Assembly: GCA_029204225.1 (NCBI GenBank)
Contig: CM055094.1
Coordinates: 24,696,541 to 24,760,540 of the forward strand
Length of the DNA stretch: 64,000 bases
Direction: 5' to 3'
From: Diphasiastrum complanatum
Taxonomy: Eukaryota > Streptophyta > Lycopodiopsida > Lycopodiales > Lycopodiaceae
The notes beneath the pieces were generated by a model. That model saw nothing but the letters and a program-made list of their open reading frames with translations. It searched no databases and had not been told where the DNA came from. This document shows, one piece after another, positions 22,749 through 64,000 of the stretch. Each line of letters begins with the position of its first letter. Within the stretch, counting starts at the first letter, position 1. The translations under genes and the position numbers were made by a program.

Positions 22749-23277
22749 ACAAAGGTCTGTTATAGCTTGTTTGGAAAGCGATAACAATTCCTCTAGTAAA
22801 CAACAAGTAAAATCCACTGAAATCTCAAATAAAAGTGTTGTACATAAAATGTAAATATAACCCGTTCGACCAAAATTTTGATTTTACAAGAGCTTTTAAA
22901 AGCGAACTTTGATTTCCAAAAAAATTGCCAATAGAGAAAATCACTGAAGGAAAATGGCACGTTTTCCTACTAGGGTCCAAACCCAACTGATAAGTAGATA
23001 TAAGAACCCTAAGTTAGCACATGATGTCTCCAAGTAACCCTAAAGAAATGGCAACACAATATGTGCATGTTTGTTCGTAAACACTTCTTTGACAAGTTAT
23101 AGATAGATAAAGTTTAACATTGTATTTAACGTCTCGTATGAAATGATTGCACATGAGTCATTATATGGATAAAATAAAATAAAAACATCCCTATCAAAAA
23201 AAGCTTTATCTCAATTAACTTACAAAAATACATCCTCTGAATCATAAAAGTTAAAGCACAACGTTGACTTTAAATAC
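22749..23277. other. Intron sequence, nothing recognised
   Basis: AT-rich sequence with no retroelement signature, on the 3' side (minus strand) of NHD1 exon 7. I looked for the next NhaD exon here and did not see one. Confidence 0.5.
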
Positions 23278-57886
<34,609 letters not shown>

Positions 57887-58169
57887 CTAATTTCTTCGAT
57901 GCCAATGAGGGCGATCTTCAGACATTATAGAAGCCACATCCATGAACCTGCCTTCCACGACTGCAGCCGAATTCCAACATACGGATTCCATCGAGGATTG
58001 AAGGAAAATTGCATTGCAGGTTCCTTTTACAGAGTGGAGGAATTTGAAAGTCTACAAAATTCAAGGAAAATCCTGATCAAAAAGGCAACCAGCCCACTAA
58101 AAAAGAAGTTGATCTTTTTCATGAGGCCATCTTTTTCTAGATGATGAGTTCAAAATGCTTTAGAATCTA
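57887..58169 (-). other. Possible NHD1 5' flank
   Basis: Upstream of the tentative exon 1. The plus-strand frame 57695-58144 (149 codons) overlaps exon 1 antisense and shows no known motif. No convincing TATA box is seen. Confidence 0.3.
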
Positions 58170-58465
58170 GATTGGATGGAAAATGGAAAGGAAAACCATT
58201 GATTGCAATTCAAAATGAATAAAAATTAGTAGAACAAAAGCAAGATTGATGGAAAAGAAAGGAACCCATTATTGCAATCCAAAAGGGATACAAAATGGTA
58301 ATAGAACAAAATCTAGATTATGGAAAATGGAAAGGAAAACCCATCATTGCAATTCAAAAGGCATATAAAAGTAATAGAACAAAATCAAGATTAATGGAAA
58401 ATAATGAAAAGGAAAACCCATTATTGCAATTCAAAAGAAATAAATAAGTAATAGAACAAAATCAA
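58170..58465. repeat. Tandem repeat, four units of about 74 bp
   Basis: Units 58170-58243, 58244-58315, 58316-58388 and 58389-58465. Each starts 'gatt.(g/a)atggaaaa' and contains 'cc(c)att.attgcaatt' and 'agtaatagaacaaaatcaa'. Confidence 0.9.
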
Positions 58466-58737
58466 GAGAAGGGTTGTGTACGGTCACCCCTCTCAAACTT
58501 GGCGAAAGATCTACATGGCAAGCACACTCGGCAAATTTTGATTGGGTCAAGTCCAATCGATTCCCAGGAGAGGTTTACGAGAATCCATGTAGTGGCAATC
58601 ACACGTGAATCCATGTACCTTTATAAGATATGATGTCCATTATTATATCCATGATATCCCCATGCGGATGTCCATTATATCCATGATATCCATGTGAATC
58701 CATAAGGTTGTGCAATTATGTGTGCAAATAAGAACCT
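58466..58737. other. Non-coding spacer
   Basis: Contains 'gatatccat' phrases repeated around 58630-58700. No gene. Confidence 0.5.
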
Positions 58738-60640
58738 ATGCATTTGTGCTTCATAATTCCAAAGCAAGTCAAGGGGGGTCATTACAATTCTCAGACAAAT
58801 ATAGTGCAATGGACGGAGGCATTAGCAACGGTTGACTGCATGGCTGGGCATACATGTCAACCAGATTCTGATTCAGAACCCAACACTTCCTCACCGAAAG
58901 GATACACCCTGGACACGCCAATTACTTATGGGGTGAATATGATCATCGTTGCATGGATGGCAGCAAAACCTATTATTGAGATAGTTGAAGACGATCTAGT
59001 ACCCTGGCAACATGCATTTTTGTACAATGAAGAAGGCGAGCTTACCGACAAATAGATCTTGCAACACTTGGATCCCAACCACTATGGTATGAGAAGAATA
59101 CCAGCTCAGCCTCCATAAAAATCTCCGCTGGCTTCAGTCTCCAAGGTTGAGCCACCCAAGGCACCTGCCTCAAGGAAGAATCAGCTCAAACAACGTTACA
59201 ATCGGGTGATCCGTTGGAGTGATTATCGGAAGAGGCAATAGCTACGGTGGATGAAGATATTCGCAATCACGAGGCGAATGTCAAGCCAGTTCCTCAAAGC
59301 GATAACAAGGATGCGACCATTCTTGAAGACAGAAAGGCCAAAAAAAAAGTGCTAGACTCCTTGAAATCCATCCGGTTGGAACAAGATTGTACCTCATCCT
59401 TCCAGATGACTGGAAGTCCACAACTAACTAGTCGTGCGAAGATCAACATGTTGAAGGAGGAATCTGGCCGAGCGCCAGTTGATGTCGGAAACCTTTCAAA
59501 AACTATACCTTAGCCAATCATGCTGCCTAAAACACAACGAGAGCCTAACAGGGATTAGGATGATAAAGAACAAGTCTTCGAAGGACCAGCTCAAACGTGA
59601 CCGAAGAACCTAGCTGAGCCAGATGAAGAAGACAAGATTGTCAATGTGGGAGCACAATTGACACCCACTCAATTCACACGGCTACGTAATTTGTTGACGG
59701 AATATCGAGACTGTTTTGCATGGTCACACAAGGATTTAAAGGATATACCGCCAACCGTAGTCCCCCAGCATACCGTACCCTTGGTGGATGGAGTAGTCCC
59801 AAAGGTGTGAGCCATTACTACAGCTGCAGTCCTAATTATATAGAGTTAATCAAACAAGAGTTGTAGAAGCTGTTCACACCGATTTCATCTATGAAATCGA
59901 GCATACATAATGGGTATCACTAATAGTCATAGTACCCAAGAAAAATGGCAAAATGCAAATTTGTGTAAATTTGAAGGCACTAAATGCGGTTACAAAGAAA
60001 GAATGCTTTTCTCTATCCGTCACAGAAAGTGTCCCAGATCGTGTAGCAGGAGTAGAAGCCTATAGTTTTTTAGACGGTTTCAGCGACTACAATCAAGTAA
60101 AGATTGTGCATGACAATCAACACGAGACGACATTTACCATAGAATGGGGAACCTATGCCTATAAGCTAATGTCATTCGAACTCTGTAATGCCCCAAGTAC
60201 TTCCAAAAATTATGCAAGCGGCATTCAGAGAGTACTTGCAAACGTTTCTGGAGATCTTCTTGGATGAGTTGTGTGTGCATGGGCCTCTACTGAGCACTTA
60301 CTCAGTTGGAGAAAGTGTTGATTCAATGCCGCAAGTACCAAATATCCTTGAACCCATAATAGTGTCAGTTTTGGGTGAGACTCATCTTAGGCCATATTGT
60401 ATCTAGACACGGAATCGCCACTGATCTCACCAAGATAAGGGTCATTGTTGATCTACCACCACCAGGGACAATTCGTGAGGTCTACATCTTCATTAGCCAT
60501 GCTAACTATTATTGGATCTTTATCTTAGATTTTGCGGAGTTAGCCAGGCCAATCTACAAGCTTACCACAGAACCACATTGGACGGAAGAAGCTTTACAGG
60601 CTTTCCAAAATCTTAAAGATGCATTTTCCAGAATAATTTG
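58738..60640 (+). pseudogene. G4, gypsy pol relic
   Basis: A plus-strand copy of the G2/G3 family. Gag-side and spacer pieces (58738-59055, 59247-59513: 'DNKDATILEDRKAKKKVLDS'). RT start ('FTRLRNLLTEYRDCFAWSHK', 59670-59800). RT core 'KMQICVNLKALNAVTKKE', 'FLDGFSDYNQVKIVHDNQHE', 'YKLMSFELCNAP' (59953-60267). Damaged YLDD region 'IFLDELCVH'. RT thumb and RNase H start 'LGHIVSRHGIATD', 'IDLP'-like 'IVDLPPPGTIREV', 'FAELARPIYKLTTEPHWTEE' (60375-60640). Frames shift several times. It ends abruptly at the transposase-like relic. Confidence 0.88.
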
Positions 60641-61210
60641 ATAAAAATCTATGAGCTTTGGATCCTCCAATGCTCGGTTTGCATTATTTCCTGATTTACC
60701 TGAAAGCTTATCGTTTCTTTTTATTTTAACATGGCCTTTATGTAAGCCTACTTTAGACAATACATCCTCTAATCTGGATATAGCTTGCTTCTAAGATGAC
60801 TCTGGCTGGGTATTCCATGCAAACAAGATGTGAAAATATATTATTTTTTCTATTATATGCACCTCTGCATGCAATGTACAAATATGAACATTATGAATAG
60901 AAATCAGTAGTACGGGTTTCCAATTAGGATCTTCTCGATCTCTTGATATTCATGTACTCATTGTCATGTCTTTTGTTGTCTTCATGTAGTACAAACAAGG
61001 GTTCTTAGAGTTATCTCCATGGAATACATTGAATATACATTTTAATGTCTTCAAATCTCCTGCTAAATGCCATTCTATGTTGAAAGTGCCAATTCTAGGA
61101 ACACTAAGTGGAACTGCCTCCATATTGTTGGAATTGTTATAAGCTAGACATTCTTCCTTTGAGCAATACACTCCATTGATATAAAATGGAAAACCCCTCA
61201 TTTTCCGCAT
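60614..61210 (-). pseudogene. C-terminal part of an unclassified transposase-like protein
   Basis: One minus-strand frame of about 199 codons with two internal stops (near 60949 and 60793). Motifs: 'YINGVYCSKEECLAYNNSNN', 'FNIEWHLAGDLKTLKCIFNV', 'CLYYMKTTKD', 'REDPNWKPVLLISIHNVHIC', 'TLHAEVHIIEKIIYFHILFA', 'RLEDVLSKVGLHKGHVKI' and 'KLSGKSGNNANRAL'. The arrangement 'HL.GD.K.L' followed by a Cys pair and 'TLHA..(R/H)I.EK' recalls uncharacterised, repeat-associated proteins in many eukaryotes that may derive from transposases; this is from memory and unverified. The matching N-terminal part seems to be the plus-strand frame at 62293-62949. The left end merges into G4 near 60640. Confidence 0.5.
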
Positions 61211-61703
<493 letters not shown>

Positions 61704-61787
61704 GTTTGAGAAATGGAAATTATCAGCTAGGATACCACATCTTTTGACATTTTGGATTGATGTCAACTGATGAAACAAAAATTCTTA

Positions 61788-62322
61788 TTAACAAGATCGT
61801 GGATTACTTAGAGAATGGAGTTTATGAGCTGTTCTTTTGCAGTATCTGCAAAATAGATTGGTCTTGGATGATGATTGACTATGATGTTGTTGTTGTGGTT
61901 GTGATGCTACAGGCTGTTCTGCCTTTGTCTTCTTATCCTTGAAGCCTTTCTTCTTCTTAGACTGTTGATTGTTTGAGTAGAGTGCCATGGATTTGGTACT
62001 CTTTGTCGTAGACAAGCTTTTCCTCCTAACTTCTTCCTGCAATAGACTTGCTGTCAATTTTTGGAGAGACAACGCAAGAATATTGCTAAGAAGCAACACT
62101 AATTGTCGTAGGAGGATGGAAGACTGTCATGAAGAGACATGGTAGAGTCTTCTTCTGAGATAGGCGGACCTATTGCAGCTAGTTGGTTTAGCAACTATTT
62201 GAACTCATTCAGATGGTCACTGACTGAGGTGCCTTCACTCATGATTTTATTTCAGCTATTGTGCTGTTCTGCTCAGTATCTGGTTTTTTTGTAGATCTGC
62301 ATTAGTAGCTCATCAGAATATA
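61788..62322 (-). pseudogene. Copia Gag fragment
   Basis: Minus strand: 'MSEGTSVSDHLNEFK', 'LLNQLAAIGPPISEED', 'SLPSSYDN', then 'LTASLLQEEVRRKS', a Lys/Gln-rich stretch and the start of a CCHC knuckle ('CRYCKRTAHKL'). Frame breaks and stops near 62190 and 62100. Belongs to a copia lineage different from Copia1 and Copia2. Confidence 0.8.
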
Positions 62323-62949
62323 AAGGACAATGCTTCAATTGGAATGTCGTTGGGCTCAATATTGACAGGCAAATCCACTGAGTGTATCATGATGAACAAT
62401 AGGAGTTTCAATGTAAAGTGCAAAATTGATGAGTCTTTGATGCTGGACATTCAGAAAATTTTAGATAAGACTATAGTTCAGGGTGTCTGTGATTTTGCAG
62501 GTATTAGCAGAGAAGCATATGGAACAATATTTCAACTTATTAGAGAAGTTTTTAAGCAAGTTCTAATTAGACAAGTCCCTATCCCAAGGTCATATCACTT
62601 GAAGACAAAGAAGAATACATTAAACATAGGTATGCATAAGATCATTGGTACTCCATTTCATATTGAGGAAGTGTATGAAACTGATGGAAGATCAATATCT
62701 TATAATTCATCAAACAACTTCTTTGTTGATCTAAATCACTTGCTAACATACATGGTCACATTTTATAATATAACCTTAAAGCAGGTGAATGGTAAAATAA
62801 TCATAGTAGTTAAGTTAGATGAGTCAGAGATTGTAAAAGGGCAGAAGATGGAGAGAGTTATTATAACTCTCATGAATGGTGCACTATCACAAACAGTGGA
62901 CCAAGGAGATTTCAAATTCAGTGTCCAGTTATTTAGCTTAGTTAAATAA
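62293..62949 (+). pseudogene. N-terminal part of the unclassified transposase-like protein
   Basis: An open frame of at least 201 codons from ATG 62344; the frame is open back to about 62281, where TTTTTTTGTAG (ending about 62292) could be a splice acceptor, so it may be an exon. Motifs: 'SLGSILTGKSTECIMMNNRS', 'AGISREAYGTIFQLIREVFK', 'GTPFHIEEVYETDGRSISYN', 'VVKLDESEIVKGQKMERV'. No transmembrane or signal segment. The stop codon falls inside the 32-bp palindrome. In relatives I recall, this section precedes the section found on the minus strand at 61210-60614. Not matched to a named family. Confidence 0.5.
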
Positions 62950-62968
62950 GAATTCTTATTTAACTAAG
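62937..62968. repeat. Perfect 32-bp palindrome
   Basis: The left arm CTTAGTTAAATAAGAA is the exact reverse complement of the right arm TTCTTATTTAACTAAG, with no spacer. The stop codon of the upstream frame lies in the left arm. Confidence 0.98.
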
Positions 62969-64000
62969 TTGGTTTTATTCTTTGGACAGGTCCTGAAGGA
63001 GAATCATGATGTATTATCATGGATATTCTCTAGGACATCTTATCCTAGGATCATCAAGGACCATATGGACGGAGGATTACCATTGCTGAGAACCCGAATG
63101 GAGTTTGATTGTCTGCTGGATACTGCCTGCTAGATCAGATCTACAATCCTACAGAGTGTAGAGAGACATTGTTGGCCTACATTATAATTCGTTTCAGCAT
63201 TCGACAAAGATGAACCAGTGTGCAGAATAAAGAGTAAACAGCTGAACATGCATAGACAACAATCAAACATCCAAGAATTCGAGATCATTCAAGATAAAAC
63301 TACATGTGCATGTAAGCTAATGTATAATCAATGATCCTTTTGTTAGAGCGTTGTTGTGACAAACCCACATAGTGTATCGGCGCAAGAGAAGCTATGTCTC
63401 TCATGAATAATGTCAGATCATCTCGCTTACTAGCGGACTTCTTGGACGTCGACTTAGCAACACTATGCTTAGCTCAGCAGGTTGACACTCAACCAATTGA
63501 CAATCCAACCAATTCTCTCATCTTCGATCTAATTATATAGATGGAGAGAGAAAGGGTTTAATCTAATCTCTGATTACAAGGACGGTTGGTTAGGCATGTT
63601 CTAATGGCATTCAGATTGCCTTCAGCATCATCCATGGAGGAGGATGTCCTCCTGGTACTTTCTTGATTTCCTTTGTACTTGGAGCGTGAAAATCTGCCAC
63701 CTTTCGGTCTTCGGGTGTTGTTCGGCTTCGTGTTCTATTCGGGTTTCGCCTTCACCTTTGAGCTCTTCGGTCTCCGAACATTTGACCTTCGCCTTCGAGC
63801 TCCTTCGGTCGTCGAACATCTGACCTTCATCTTCGAGCTCCTTTGGCTGAAACCGTTATATGGCAGTTATGGTCTGGGGTGGATTTTGCCTGAGGGCAAC
63901 TCTCTTCTAGTTCTGCATACTCGAACTTGAAAGCTAATAAAGCTTTGTGGGTAGAAACATTTAGTTTCTTCAGCTCCCTCTCAAAGCATTGTAGCTTTAC
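62969..64000. other. Right end of window, LTR-like sequence
   Basis: No gene. A frame from 62989 ('VLKENHDVLSWIFSRTSYPR') may continue the relic for about 46 codons after a possible acceptor TTTGGACAG. From about 63160 on there are CTTCG-rich phrases. Confidence 0.4.
63756..63849. repeat. Imperfect 37-38-bp tandem repeat
   Basis: Units at 63756-63792 and 63793-63830 plus half a unit to 63849. Consensus starts CTTCGAGCTCCTTCGGTC and ends 'gaacatctgaccttc'. Confidence 0.8.

Overview
This is nuclear DNA from a land plant with a large, retrotransposon-rich genome. The evidence is a split plant gene with canonical GT/AG introns, many plant-type Ty1/copia and Ty3/gypsy elements, LINE fragments and long (CT)n microsatellites. 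Introns of up to about 23 kb filled with nested elements suggest a fern or gymnosperm, but the sequence alone does not settle the species.

The only recognisable single-copy host gene is the plastid Na+/H+ antiporter NHD1 (NhaD family), on the minus strand. Seven exons can be placed, from about 57.9 kb down to 23.3 kb: 57749-57886 (tentative), 56634-56807, 56185-56313, 52537-52710, 52271-52383, 46219-46339 and 23278-23339. Reading phases agree across every junction. They encode about the N-terminal half of the protein. The rest must lie to the left of the window, so intron 7 fills all of 1-23277. Intron 5 is about 5.9 kb and intron 6 about 22.9 kb. Most of the window is therefore transposon sequence inside one gene.

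Layout: 1-3097, minus-strand copy A of a non-autonomous LTR family (called F1 here) with a coiled-coil, Gln-rich protein relic; 3098-8329, decayed minus-strand copia (Copia1) with an inverted RT scrap inside; 8941-10706, 5' end of a plus-strand F1 copy (C); 10707-17132, an intact young plus-strand copia (Copia2) with a 1317-codon gag-pol; 17384-18320, an array of long palindromes; 18321-20285, imperfect repeats; 20286-22748, the 3' part of a copia (Copia3) with its 3' LTR; 24320-28148, a minus-strand gypsy (G1); 28150-31113, a plus-strand gypsy (G2); 31370-36236, F1 copy B; 37640-39060, a gypsy/copia chimera; 40463-44522, an internally deleted minus-strand copia with both LTRs (Copia4); 44770-50241, three 5'-truncated LINEs, each followed by (CT)n; 54125-54378, a hAT-like MITE; 58170-58465, a tandem repeat; 58738-60640, gypsy relic G4; 60630-62968, a broken protein-coding relic of a transposase-like family I cannot name, in two oppositely oriented pieces beside a perfect 32-bp palindrome.

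Only Copia2 looks able to encode its own movement. The NHD1 exons are intact, so the gene may still be spliced across these introns. All similarity and identity statements are by eye; no searches were run.
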